Shown here: piece after piece, positions 46,370 to 57,958 of the stretch
Layout of the letters: each line of letters begins with the position of its first letter
How positions within the stretch are numbered: position 1 is the stretch's first letter
Origin: Cryptomeria japonica
Taxonomy: Eukaryota > Streptophyta > Pinopsida > Cupressales > Cupressaceae
Assembly (NCBI RefSeq): GCF_030272615.1
Contig: NC_081415.1
Coordinates: 630,331,240-630,395,239, forward strand
Direction of reading: 5' to 3'
DNA length: 64,000 nt
Notes under the pieces: generated by a model
What the model was told of the DNA's origin: nothing
Databases searched by the model: none
What the model saw: the letters and a program-made list of their open reading frames with translations, nothing else
Program-made: the position numbers and the translations under genes

Positions 46370-47208
46370 CTCTTTCCTCCCCTTTGAATCTCCAAATTTG
46401 TTTGGCTAATAAAGCTTTGTTCATAGAACCTATGTTCCTTAAACCCAGCCCACCAGAGGCCTTAGGGGAACAGATTTTATTCCAAGCAATAAGGGGAATT
46501 CTGTTTTTGACATCCACTCCCGACCAAAGGAATTTTTTTGGATTCTTTCAATGGCTTCCACAAACTTTGTGGGGATTTTGAACAGGCTGAGAGCATACAC
46601 AGGAAGGTTTTGGAGAGTGGCTTTGAGTAGGATGATTTTGCCTACTTGACTAAGGACAACCCCTTTCTAGCCAACAAGTTTCAGGTTAAGTTTGTCTATT
46701 AGCTTGTTCTAGAAGGAGTCCTCAGGCTTAAGACACAGAGGAAGCCGCAAATAAGTAGAGGGAAACTCAGAGATATTGCAGCCAAGAATCCTTCCAATCC
46801 TTAGTTGCCTTTGGACTGGGGTGTTGATGAAAAATAGAGAACTTTCATCCCAATTGATTTTTTGGCCAGAGGTAGATTCATAAGTATTTAGAATATTCTT
46901 CATATTATTACCTTCCATGATGGTGGCTTTCCCCATAGTAATAGAGTCATCGACAAATTGTTCATGAGAACAAACAACATTGGAAGATGAAGGTTTCAGA
47001 CCCTTAAGGTTGTCGTCTTCCACATTTTTGAGAATGAATCTGCCTAGGCATTCAGCAAGAATGGTGAACAGGATAGGGGATATGGGGTCCCCTTGTCTGA
47101 GACCTCTAGAGCTTTTGAAGAAACAGGATGGGGAGCCATTGACAATAACAGTAGAGGAGGAAGTTTTCATAAGTTGAGAGTAGAGCTTAATAACTTTGTA
47201 ACCAAAAC
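46370..47208 (-). pseudogene. LINE reverse transcriptase, C-terminal half, decayed
   Basis: Begins at the truncation point. Clear blocks: V-N-G-S-P-S then G-L-R-Q-G-D-P-I-S-P-I-L-F (RT domain 4 of L1-type LINEs) near 47090, and E-Q-F-V-D-D-S near 46945, where the catalytic F-A-D-D is F-V-D-D. Further blocks include S-G-Q-K-I-N and G-C-N-I-S-E-F-P-S-T-Y-L. The ORF breaks near 46709; the conserved region continues in another frame down to the connector. The endonuclease and RT start are missing because of the 5' truncation. Confidence 0.9.
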
Positions 47209-47228
47209 CAAATGCTTATTCATTGTTT

Positions 47229-49662
47229 CTTCCTTATGCTCACTCTGTTTTTCAACTTTATTTTCATCCTTACTGATTGTCTTGCTGACTATCGGTTCAG
47301 ATATACTTTGTTCATGCCCTGTTCCAGTTTTAGTTTGTGCTTCTACTTCTGTTTCTACCAATTTCTCAATGTTAAGCTGAGTATCATCAGGGATGGTTTC
47401 AGTTTTCTCAACTTCAGTTGTTTTCTTATCCATGACAATGTTAAAGTCCTGAGTGTCCACATTCATAGTAAAAATAATGTTTGACTCCGAATTAGTGTCA
47501 TCTCTTGTCATTTCCTCTACCTTCTTTTCAAGTTGATTATCAGATTATGTTGGTTCCTCTGCAATTATTGGTGATGTGTCATGTGCTGGTGGAGGAAGGT
47601 TATCCTTGACCATGATATCAGGTATACTTCCAATTTTTCCTTTACCTTTATCTTTCTGATATACTTTGGTAAATGAATTGTCCATTTTCTGTCTATCCTT
47701 CTCTTATTTCTTCTCTCTTTCCACAAAAAATATATCCCACTTATCTATTGTGTCATCTGCAATTTCCTTAACTCTACCTACCATAAGGCTAACTTGCTAG
47801 TGACCACTCACAAAAACTGTTCTATTTGCCTCAGATATTAGATTATCAATTTCCTGCTTGGAATTAACAGGATGCACAGCTAATAGAGCTTCTACCTTTA
47901 ATTTATTATCAAGCTCCATGGCAGACATTCTCTTAACCTCTAATCTTAAGTATAAATCATTAGGTAGATCATCTACAACCTCAGTAAGAACTTTCTTGTA
48001 TATATCTAGATATAAAATAATGCTTACCTCTATAGTATCCTTATCTAAATCCTTGAAAGAATGATAAAGTTTATTCACATTACCAAGGTTACCATCTTGG
48101 GTGATTTCATTGATCAACTCTTTCGATGTAAGAGTATTTGGTGCCTTAGGTTCAGATTTCTTCTTTGGAGTTACTTTCTTCTTTGGACCACTGGGCTCTC
48201 TTATAGCCTATTGTTTCCTTCTCTATGTCCTTGACATCTTGGGAGATGGAGAAGGTTCCGGTGAGGGTTTTCTTTTCTTCATGTCCACTCTCTTGAATTC
48301 AGCTGCCTGATTAGTGTCAGAATCAGATGTAGTAGCTACAGGTGAAATGTGAGATACCGGTTGATGTTCTGATTGACTTTCTATCACACTAGCAGTAATA
48401 CCGCCAAGATTCATCAATCCTTCTTTAACAACTTTTGCCATCTTAGAATCATCTTTCATTAATTTCTCTCTTTTCTTTCTCTACTTCATCATAGCAACAC
48501 CACTTTCAATAGTTTCAGAATTACCAAATATTTTCTCTGTTGGTTCCAGTGGAGCATCTAGGAGTATTTTACCATATGAATCTAAGATGTGAGAATCCAC
48601 CTCATATCCCATTTCAATAATCCAGACAGTTTTGGGTCTAACTGCTTCCATCCGGATTTCATCTCTTTTCACTACAAAGCATATATGTTTATCATATTTA
48701 TCCACAATGCTTTGGGGAATCCTTTCCCTTTGTCTCATTTTAGCTTGGAAATTCTTGAAGTAGTCTTTTACCAACTCATCACCATCAGATCCTATTCCAG
48801 TAATTGCCTCCTTTATCTATTTTCCAACAAAAATATCATAGGCAAAATCCTTATGTCCTATATTGGGAATCTCTTTTGAAAAGTAAAGCATTAAACACAC
48901 TATCAGACTTCCAAATTTGAAGGTTCATTTCTTATCACCTTTGACTTTGTGCAAATTCTCTAACAATTCATCCTTTAGCCATTCACAAATATCAATCTTT
49001 GCATTGTTCAATATCATCTCATGTGCACTATGAATGCATGAACTTGACATAGAATTCAACCTATTTGTATGACCAACTTTATAGCCAATGATCATGCTAG
49101 CAAATTTAACATTTGTATCCTTTATATCATTGATACTAAGTGATCGGTTGTCAAATGTAGCTCTGGTTAAGCTCATAACCTCTTTGTTAGGGATTTTCTT
49201 CTTCTTGTCAGGCCTAGTGCCGGTGGATGGTAAATGAGTAACAGCCCTAATAGCTTCCTTGGTAATCTTAAATACTGAGTCCAACCACATAAATTCACCA
49301 TGAACCCTGCTAAGGACATAGTAGATGGATTCATCTAAGAATTTTGGCATATGGAGGATATCTATGAAACCTAAATCCTCAACTACCTTATGTTCCAGTT
49401 TCACTACCCCATTCTTGTCAGTGATAACATTCATGTACATGTTCATCAAATCTTCGGACCCTAAACTTTCTATGTAACAATGTATGTATGCCCTAGGGTC
49501 TTCAACAAAAGCAACTCCTTTCAAGATTCTAGAAAATGCACCAATGGACTCATCCAATTTTTCTATCTTAGGAATGATCTTGAAAATGGGTCTAGGTCAT
49601 TTTATGTTCTCCACAATGGTAGGGTTTGCTATGAATTCAGGAATAGAAGATGAAGATGCCAT
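47229..49662 (-). pseudogene. Element D ORF2, upstream part (unknown function)
   Basis: From the ATG at 49662 (M-A-S-S-S-S-I-P-E-F) one frame stays recognisable down to the LINE, broken by about ten stops. Residues about 35-245 are the best-conserved-looking part, with F-K-I-T-K-E-A-I and L-P-S-T-G-T-R, resembling in pattern the helical domain of plant transposon-associated proteins; this is a weak resemblance. After it come a K/E-rich region, a basic Ser/Pro segment (R-K-P-S-P-E-P-S-P-S-P near 48250), P-K-K-K-V-T-P-K-K-K near 48170 that could be a nuclear signal, and an acidic Thr/Glu region near 47200-47500. I do not recognise a catalytic domain. Confidence 0.65.
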
Positions 49663-50122
49663 TGCAAAAGATAAATACCTTTTAACTAAGAAATCCTTGA
49701 ATGCTCTGAAAAGACCTTTGTTGCTTCGCCTTTAGAATGCCTTTTCTCAATTTCTTTCTCTTCGAATGCTTGGATGCTTGGTGAATTGAAATGAGAAGTT
49801 ACCGAGCCTTTATAACCAAAAATTAACTTACAACTATAATAAATGTTTCACCAGTGAACTGAAAACTCCACATATCTACCGGTAGAGAAGAAATATAACT
49901 TCTTACCACCAACCGAGGGTAAATCCATGATCTTCAATTTTTTGCCTTACCCCTAAGGATTATTCCTTAGTTGGATGAAAAATCTCCTGTCGGTGCAGGA
50001 TTGCTCTATTTTGTCAGTGCAGTGACAGATTCATCAATTCTCTGATCTCTCTTCATAATCCATTGTTTAGAAAATTCTTGCTTGAATTCAGTCACCTTTT
50101 CTTTGCCTTTGTCATTAGATCC

Positions 50123-51109
50123 TTAATTGTTCACTGGTACTGTCTTGCTTCTACAAAATTTTGCAATATTCCCAATCTTGTTACATGCATAACAAGTTAC
50201 ATTGTTTCTCTGAATAGCTTTTCCATAACCTTGATTGGTTTGAGTTCTGCATTGATTATATAAATGTCCAAATCTACTACAAACATAGCATTTCACATTC
50301 ATTGTACAATTGTCTGAGTTATGACCATTTTTATTGCATTTGGAACATTGATCGATGGGTAAGTTTGTATTCTGATTATTCCTAAATCTGCACTGATTTG
50401 CTCTATGACCAAATTTGTTGCAATTAAAATATTTCCCATTAAACTTATAAGCATTAGGTTGCCTTACCGGTTTGTTGTGATCATGATTGTTTGCAGTCCC
50501 AGAACTTTCTCCATGTTCAAATCCAAGTCCACTTGTTTCTCCATCAAGTTTCTAACTTTTTAGCATATCATCAATATTATCTAAACTCTTCTTGAATTTG
50601 TCTTTGTATTCATTTGCAGTGACCAAATTACCTTCCAAAGTGCTAACTTGTCTCAAAAGTTCCTCTTTGTCATGTTGCATGTGAATCAAATCTATTTTAA
50701 GTATATCATTTTCATAACTAAGCCTTATAAATTCATTTGAACTTTCATTAAGTCTTCTGGCCAAATCATCTTCATTCCTCTTTCTATCTTCACTATCCTT
50801 GCATAATCTCATGGTTAAATCTTGCATCTCATTCTTCATGTTACTGTTCTCTTGTCTCAATTTCTCTACAATATCTCTAAGAGTTTATTTTTCTTCATCA
50901 TCTTGATTTTGCAATTGCACATGTAATTATTTTCTCTTATTCTTTGCTATAACCAGGTTATCTTGAAGTGCTTTGATGAATTATCGAGCAGTTTTGAGTT
51001 CATCTTCCAGTTTGATATTCTTCAGTTTTTCTGCATCAAAATCTTTAAGAGCTCCTTCCAACTGTTGTCTCAAACTTTCCATCGGTACCGGTTTCAGAAT
51101 CTTCCTCAT
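50123..51109 (-). pseudogene. Element D ORF1: coiled coil plus four zinc knuckles (gag-like)
   Basis: Starts at the ATG 51109, just after the primer-binding site, and ends at a TAA near 50123; about 330 codons with a few stops, the clean stretch being 50552-50860. The first half is strongly helical and charged (L-R-Q-Q-L-E, E-E-L-L-R-Q-V-S-T-L-E), a likely coiled coil. The second half holds four C-x2-C-x4-H-x4-C units between about 50450 and 50130: two intact (C-S-K-C-N-K-N-G-H and C-Y-V-C-S-R-F-G-H) and two with one ligand lost. Four knuckles is more than the usual one or two of copia gag. The copia capsid domain is not seen, so it may be the C-terminal half of a gag. Role inferred: RNA binding. 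Confidence 0.72.
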
Positions 51110-51139
51110 TCTATTAGGCTTCTGCAAATAGAGGACTAG

Positions 51140-51151
51140 GCTCTGATACCA
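51140..51151 (-). other. Primer-binding site of element D
   Basis: Minus strand TGGTATCAGAGC, the exact plant initiator tRNA-Met type site, two bases from the LTR. Confidence 0.9.
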
Positions 51152-51153
51152 AT

Positions 51154-51996
51154 TGTTAGATACTTGATCAGTCCCAAAGACACTGAGAGGGGGGGGGTGA
51201 ATTAGTGTCTAACCGGTGGATGATAGATTTAAACTTGTTTGCAACTTTATAACCCAAATTAATATACCGCTAAGCAAATAATAATGTGGTAAAGCAAAAC
51301 AGAAGTATAACCATCAATGCACACCATAACACAAATATTTTTGGTGAGGAAACCTGACAGGGAAAAAACCTCGGTGGGATTTGTGACCCACAATATTTAC
51401 TCACTAGCCAATATGAATAAATATTACTTATACAATAGGGGCCTGCACATGTAGGAAGGCCAACAGCCTAGAGCTCACTGCTCAATACAAAAGTGGAGTC
51501 CCACTGACTACAATTGGATAGTTAAATCCAATGATAATGTACTTCTCAAAATAGCATCTCCAATGTTGGATTCAGTGCCAGTTTAAGCTCTGTCAGATAC
51601 CTCTGCCATAAACCTTGCTTTGCTCTGCTATGCTCTTATTCGCTTAGAAAATAATTACATCATAATGAATATATAGTTATTCGCTCTCATATATCGCTTA
51701 CATTCATTACATATACACATTTCCTTTCTTACAAAATGACCTACAAGATCTCATACATATATGAGTCTTTACAATACATCATGTCAGCTATACAATATAT
51801 TTACAATACAAAACAATATTATTTTCTGTCTACTGAGAGTGTCGGTGTAGACAAGATGCCAGTGTGAATAACCTTGTAGTGCCTGTTGGTGCTGGTAGAT
51901 GATGTCTATTGCCGGTGTAACCTGTGAACCATGTTACTAGTTGGTTGGCATCAATGACAACATCAACTATTTTCATCTGAGTGTATAATGCCAACA
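51154..51996 (-). repeat. 5' LTR of element D
   Basis: 843 bp, ends TGTTAGATACTTG and AATGCCAACA, with the primer-binding site on its low side and satellite on its high side. Confidence 0.92.
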
Positions 51997-52749
51997 ATAC
52001 CTACTAGGACTTTAAAAGAGGTCATATGGGGTCCTAAGGGGTCACACATGTGTTATGACACATGTGTGACCCCTTAGTACTGAATAGGACTATGGGGTCA
52101 TATGGTATCCTAAGAGGTATGTTGACCTAATAAGATGTTAAAAGGGTTCATATGAGGTCCTAAGGGGTCACACATGTTAAAACACATCCATGGCCCCTTT
52201 GGACGCCATATGACCCCTTAGGACACTATATGACCCTATGGGGTCATATGGTGTCCTAAGGGGTATGGTGTACCTACTATGACTTTAAAAGGGGTCATAT
52301 AGGGTCCTAATGGGTCACACATGTGTGACCCCATATGGCCTTGTATGACATTATATGACCCTATGGGGTCATATGGTGTCCCAAGAGGTATGTTATACCT
52401 ACTAGTACTTTAAAAGGTGTCATATGGGGTCCCCGGGGATTACATGTGTTAGAACACATGTATGGCCCCTTATGACCCCATATGACCCCTTAGAACATAG
52501 GTCATATGGTGTCCTAAAAGTTATGTTGCACATACTAGGATGTTAAAAGGGGTCATATGGGGTCCTAAGGGGTCACATGTGTTAAAACACGTGTGGCCCC
52601 TTAGTACCCCATATGACCCCTTAGGACACTCTATTATCCTATGGGGTCATATGGGGTCCTAAGGGGAAACACATGTGTAGCCCCTTGACCCCATATGGAC
52701 CCTAACAACACCATATGACCCCTTATGACACTAGATGATCCTATGGGGT
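51997..52749. repeat. Palindromic satellite array, copy II second part
   Basis: About five monomers collinear with about 35775-36590, including shared private variants (GTATGGCCC near 52460 and 36270; TAGATGATCCTATGGGG at the end). Ends at GGGGT, the target duplication of element E. Confidence 0.92.
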
Positions 52750-53917
52750 TGTAATGGTGAAAAAGGATGAATGATGGAGAGATCAAGAGGAAAGATTTTC
52801 TTCCCTCTAAGGAGAGATGAAATTTTCACTCCAGATTTCCCTTCAAACGCCTTATTCACATTACATTTAAAAGAGGGGGAATTCACTAGATCCAATCTCT
52901 TATGACAGAGAATGAATACTAAATGAAATGATAATGGGATAGAAGTGATAAGATAACCCCTCTTTTAGAATAGAAAATTATTGAATTATGTTAAGTGTAA
53001 AAGTAGCAAAGAACTGATTATAACTTGAGATAGAAGTGTGAGGTGAAGTTGTGCACCTGGATCTGGTTATAATATGTCGAGACGAAGCTGCCCTATGAAT
53101 TAGAGGAAAAGTTGTTGAGACTATGCTTAAAGTGTCCACGGTCCTCCGAAAAATCCGTGAAATGAAAAGGGTTTTTCCGCCTCTGCAAATGGAGTCCAAA
53201 TCTATAAACATAGCTACGCACCTACAACCTACACACAGAAAAGAGAGGAAAAGGGGTTGGGATTGGGGGTTTTCCTTCACGTCAAACCCCAATTTTGGAA
53301 TTAACCAAATGATGAAAGAAAGTACTTGCAAGTAAATGTAAATGAAAGACTGAAATTTAAGTCACCTCAAGGGAGGTTGTAGATAGAATGTAGGTAGATT
53401 TTCTTGTATTGAATTGAATGTTGAAAGGGATCTCCTCTTCAATGGTTGAATCCTTGACTTGAATGCAACATCTAGCCTTGAAGGGAGACTTGAGAATGCT
53501 GAATGCTGGAAAGGAATGCTTGAATGCTCTTGAATGCTTGAATGTGTGATCAATGAAAACTTCCAACTTATGCAAATGGGAAGGTGAATATGACTTATAT
53601 ACTCATCAATTAGGGTTAATTAACTAATTTTCCATCACAGGTCGACACAAGGAAGGTTTTCCCACTTTATGCAATGTCCAATGCAAAGATAGGATAGAGG
53701 GGCCCCCAAAATAGAGCAAGGACAAGGGCACCACACCCCTGTCCTACCCTTGTCTCATGAAAGGAAGCAAGTTCAGGCAGTGTAGAGGGCAAAACAAGCT
53801 AGTTTTGGGGGGTTGAGCAAGTCTCGGGTCTCCGATTAGGTTTAGGGATTTGACTCACCAACATGAAGACTCTAATGTGGTCACAAATTGCAAGGGTCGC
53901 AATTTCATGACACTACA
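52750..53917 (-). repeat. 3' LTR of element E
   Basis: 1,168 bp, plus-strand ends TGTAATGG and GACACTACA. Its upper 710 bp align with 58897-59614, including the CACCTCAAGGGAGGTTG block. Confidence 0.88.
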
Positions 53918-53930
53918 TTTAGCCCCCACT

Positions 53931-54663
53931 TTAGTGGGAGTCTAAGCATACGCCAATACTATCGGTAAAGTATAAGGAAACAAGATTGAAATACTTCTAC
54001 CACGTCAAAGATGCAAGATGCGCCAAGCCCCCAGTGGACTTAGAATCTTATGACATCGATTGACATAGTAAAAGGGAAGATCGAGAAGGGAAAACCATGA
54101 CTGCAAGTAGCAAGGTTCCCCTCACTATGAGTCAAGAAAAATATACCAAAATTATGAAGCAAAGCCAAGTTCACTAAATAATTCTAAGTGTCAAGAAGGA
54201 AAATATGAGTGGAGTGTATGCCCCCATGTTAAAGCGATCACATGCGCCTTATTGGGAGCAATTGTTTTAAGGTGGGATGCCCCCAAGAGAGAGAAGAGAG
54301 GGAGCATGTTATCACAAGGATTTATCCCCCAATCGAGGAATAAACCCAAGGATAATGAACACAAAACACGAGGTAGTTTCACTTTCCTCAGGGTCAGTAT
54401 GTTGTATGATAACTCATGTATATCATATATGTATATGTGCATATAATAATTGGCATTCCCCAAAGAAAGGACACTACCTTAGAAGAAAGGGAAGAGAGGA
54501 TGTCTTTCGAGTCAACATGAAAGAGACCAAAAGAAATCGCAATGCTTTGCATCATCCTCAAGTAGACATTGAGGGAAAAATAGAAGAATAGGGATACACA
54601 TAGAAGAATGGTCACAAAAGAGCAAGAAAGGAGACAGAGAGAAGATCAACAGTGCTAATATTG
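53931..54663 (-). other. 3' untranslated region of element E
   Basis: Between the last ORF and the polypurine tract; no coding signal. Confidence 0.5.
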
Positions 54664-55707
54664 CTAATCTAGCATGACATCCACCTCCCAATCTTGTTGA
54701 TCACTATTTTGGGAAGGTGAGAAACATGCAAGAGGATAAATATCAAACACAACAGATGGAGCTATCACAAGATCCAAATAAGGACTATTCTCATGTGATA
54801 AGTCACTTTGTTCGATTCTAGGAGCTAGGATTAGGGTTTGTGAAAATTCAGTTGATAAATTCTTGTCCATGTCAACATATACATAATCACTATCAAAAGC
54901 ATTAAGAGTTGTTTTTCCATCATGAATAACATTTTCACTCATTTCTTCATCAAAATTTATAGAAAGAGGAATGTGAACATGAATAGGAGTAAAACCATCA
55001 CTTGTTTTGTGCAACTTAGGATTTGGAGATGTAGGTTCAACATCTTGCTTGGGAGAAAATGGAATCATATCAACTTTTGGAGTCTTCGGAGATGGAATGG
55101 TTTGAGGAACAACCTCACAAGCTCGAGCACAACACCTTTGTCGACGGTCTCTCACACAATGATTTCATCAAGTCTTAGCAAAAGACTAAGAAGGAGGAAT
55201 AATATTTATGAAAGGAGGAATGGTCTCCTCTTTGATAGTTTGAGGTTTTGGTTGAGGTCTTTTAGGTTGGACAAGAGGAGAGGCGGGAATGTTCTCTTTA
55301 TAAGAGAAAGGAGGTGGAACTGCACCATATAAAGGAGGAATATTAGGTATGGGAAGGAGATTAGGTCCATCATGAGGAGGTGTTACAGGTCTAACCTTAG
55401 GAGGAATATTGTTGTTCTTTTTAGGAGACGGCATAGTCACATCCATAGGAATAGGCTGAGGATTTTCCTTAGGGGGAAGATTAGTCCTATCCATTAGGGG
55501 AAGGATTTCATCTTCAAGAAGGATGGAAATATCAATTGTTGGGGATCTAGGTTGACTCAAGGATAAGATCATATCGTTCTTCCATTTTTTATAGGATTTA
55601 AAAAGATCATCACTCCTTTTTGGAAGAGATTGAAATTGCCTAGGCCAAAAGAGATCAATAGGAACACTAGGGCTTCTTTCAGATGGACAAAATAAGCTAC
55701 GGTTCAT
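54664..55707 (-). pseudogene. Proline-rich ORF downstream of protease, element E
   Basis: Two ORFs in the same frame (55186-55707 and 54664-55155) separated by three stops within about ten codons. Composition is Pro/Ser-rich with P-P-K-E-N-P, P-T-I-D-I-S-I-L-L, R-D-R-R-Q-R-C-C-A-R-A and an acidic C-terminus. It sits where the protease-RT linker stands in Tat elements. No RT follows. It may be the remaining N-terminal linker of pol or an accessory ORF; not recognised. Confidence 0.6.
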
Positions 55708-55729
55708 GGTTATGATTTATCCATTGTGG

Positions 55730-56099
55730 GGGAATTTCAAACACTTGTGAATTGGAGAAGCAATAGCCTTCATGGAAGATAGCCAAGGGTATCCCAACTT
55801 CACACGGAATGCTTGGAAGAAGGAATGATAGCAAAGTTGACATCCATAGATTTAGTGTGAACTTCAAAAGGAAGGGTGATAGAACCAATGCTAGGACAAG
55901 AGAATCCATCAAATAACTTTACAACCACATTAGAGTCATCATAGATCAGTTTATGCAATCGTAAAGTGAAGAGATATTCCTCAATGATAACATTAACCAT
56001 GCAAGAGGGATCAACAAGAGCACCACGGCAAGGTATGTACTTAAGCTTCACAACTATGTGTAAAGGCCCATCATTCCCTAATGGTCTCATTAAGGTCAA
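55730..56099 (-). pseudogene. Aspartic protease of element E, degenerate
   Basis: After a linker (56071-56352), the ORF 55800-56099 has G-A-L-V-D-P-S-C-M-V-N-V-I: the family active site D-x-G with the Gly replaced, so activity is doubtful. Downstream are V-V-K-L-F-D-G and I-G-S-I-T-L-P-F-E-V, the usual second half of Tat proteases. The following W-I-H... block is visible in another frame near 55700-55730. Confidence 0.8.
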
Positions 56100-56359
56100 A
56101 TGTAATACAAGGATCCTTAGGTGTCTTTTGTTTCTCTACCATGTTCACCAAATTTGGAGTTGTGGTAGTAAGATCAGAAGGAAAGAAAGAGGTATGTTCA
56201 GTCTCAATTACGTTAGAGGTATGAGAAGGCAAAGGATCAGTCAAAATCTTAAGATTTTGATTAGGAGGAGCTACTGATTTGGTTCCCTTATCATTCACAC
56301 CTATCATGGATATAGTATTATTATCAATCAAACCTTGAATATTACTTTTCAATGCAAAA

Positions 56360-57958
56360 CATTTCTCAGTATCATGACCAAGCTGACGATGAAATTGACA
56401 AAAGGAATTGCTATCAAAATAAGGGGATGCAAGCTTAGATGGGTCTACTGGCTTGATAGGAGAAAGTTTGATAACATTTATTTGTAATAAATTAAAGACA
56501 TAATACTATGTAAATATTTATTCAAAGGAATAAATTGTCTTTATCTTTAAAAGAATTTAGAAATAGGAGGCACACCTGTTGTAGCATGCACATTGTTGTT
56601 GTTGATTGTGTCATTGAACTTGATGAAAATTTTTGTTGGTTTGAACTTCACACATAGTTGTTGAACACTTTCCCCCTTATCACTCAGAGCCATGGGATTA
56701 GATTGCTCCATTTGACTCACAGGCAGTTGATAATTGTGGAGTGTTGCGCACAACTGCGAAAAGGAAGTAAACTCAGACAAAAGAATTTTTCCCTATATAT
56801 TTTTGCAAATTATAAATGAAAAATCATTGAATATAATTATCAGGTATAGTAAAAGAAATTTGAGCACACAAATGCTTATATCTACCAATGAAATCGGTCA
56901 CTTTTTCTTTAACACCTTGTTTACAATGCATTAAATCAGTCAAAGTGATTGGAGGACAAATGTTGTTTTGAAATTGTTGAATGAAAGAATTAGATAATAG
57001 TTGAAAAGAAGTGATATAATAAGAAGGCAAAGAGAAATACCATTGTAAATCCTTATCTCTTAGTGTTCTTCTAAATAGTTTTGCAAGCAATCTTTGATCA
57101 TAAGCAAAATCAGTACACAAGGTTTGAAATGTTTTGACATGCGTAAGAGGATCACCTTTTCCATTAGAGAGTTCCAATTGATGGACCTCACCATGCTTAG
57201 CTTGGATGGCTTTAACAATATCAAGAGAAATTGAGCTCGCAACATCAAATGTGGGCACACTAAACTTGGATTGACTCATGGAATCAATTTGTTGTTGTAA
57301 GGAAGACACAAGTTTGAGCAAGATTGTTAATGGTTGCTTCGGTAGAAGAATTGATGTTAGACATGGTTGATTGAGAAGGTGATGTGATGTTATTGAAGGC
57401 ATGGATTGAGAATAAGTTGTTGGGACATTATGATAAATAGGCATAGGTGATGTTTGAGTAGGAAATGGGACACTTAAAGGAGGAATAAAATTGTGGAAAG
57501 AATTGCCCCCTTGTGTCACATTAATTGGTTGAGGGATATTAGGAATACTTATGGAAGACATAGGTAAAGATGGAGGATTAAATGAAGAAGAGGGATTGCC
57601 CCCATGACCAATGGTTGTAGGAATGACATGTTGAGTTGATGTAGCCATGATGTTTGAAGTGAAGGTAGGAATACTAGCCATTGGAGTAGAAAAAAGAAAT
57701 AGAATGATTGATTTGATTCGAAGGTTGTGAATAACTTAAGTTCTCAGCATAACTCTTTATAGGCATGACATTAGAATCAACAATATGAGCAATGCCATGC
57801 AATATATCAATTTTATTCTTATCACTTTGAATCATGCATTTAAGGCCTTCAATTAATGGAAGAGCTTCACTATTAGGGTACTCTTGGGACATCCATTGTT
57901 GAAAGTTATCAAATTGATTGTCCAATTTTGAAACTTGATCTATGGAAACTCTAGTCAA
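56360..57958 (-). pseudogene. Gypsy gag of element E
   Basis: N-terminal ORF 57674-57958 is charged and helical. The next ORF (57681 to 56824, 285 codons) has a Pro/Ser/Thr-rich first half and then the gypsy gag domain: A-I-Q-A-K-H-G-E, D-P-L-T-H-V-K-T-F near 57150, D-K-D-L-Q-W-Y-F-S-L-P, Q-Q-F-Q-N-N-I and the K-Q-G-V-K-E-K-V-T-D-F-I block that parallels element B. It continues in another frame at 56547-56780 and ends with C-Q-F-H-R-Q-L-G-H-D-T-E-K-C near 56370-56410, an intact Tat-type zinc motif. Frameshifts near 57680, 56820 and 56500. Confidence 0.88.

Larger units (their letters stand above)
43092..47214 (-). mobile_element. 5'-truncated LINE (L1-type) inside ORF2 of element D
   Basis: Flanked by a perfect 14-base target duplication CTTATTCATTGTTT at 43078-43091 and 47215-47228. 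On the minus strand it starts inside the RT domain, continues through the cysteine-rich connector and RNase H, then an additional ORF, and ends with a GGTTTCGGGGCCCC-type 3' end and a short A-run. The 5' truncation, variable-length duplication and A-tail are typical of target-primed insertion. Net insertion is 4,137 bases, a multiple of three, so the host frame continues across it. Confidence 0.92.
41130..51996 (-). mobile_element. Non-autonomous LTR retrotransposon D (copia-like, no pol) with nested LINE
   Basis: LTRs at 41130-41981 and 51154-51996, an exact initiator tRNA-Met type primer site (51140-51151) and a polypurine tract (41981-41993) define a 10.9-kb element; without the LINE it is 6.7 kb. 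Flanks GTACC (41125-41129) and ATACC (51997-52001) give a 5-bp duplication with one change, and the empty site exists in satellite copy I. Inside, minus strand: a coiled-coil plus zinc-knuckle ORF (50123-51109) and a long second ORF (42181-49662, split by the LINE). No protease, integrase, RT or RNase H of its own is seen, so it would depend on another copia element for replication. Confidence 0.88.

Noticed and set aside
45207..46581. Long plus-strand ORFs opposite the LINE
   Set aside because: They mirror the conserved LINE RNase H and connector frames on the minus strand and show no domain of their own.
52978..53575. ORFs in the left LTR of element E
   Set aside because: Overlapping ORFs in several frames, partly repeated in the other LTR copy, without coding pattern; they belong to the LTR.
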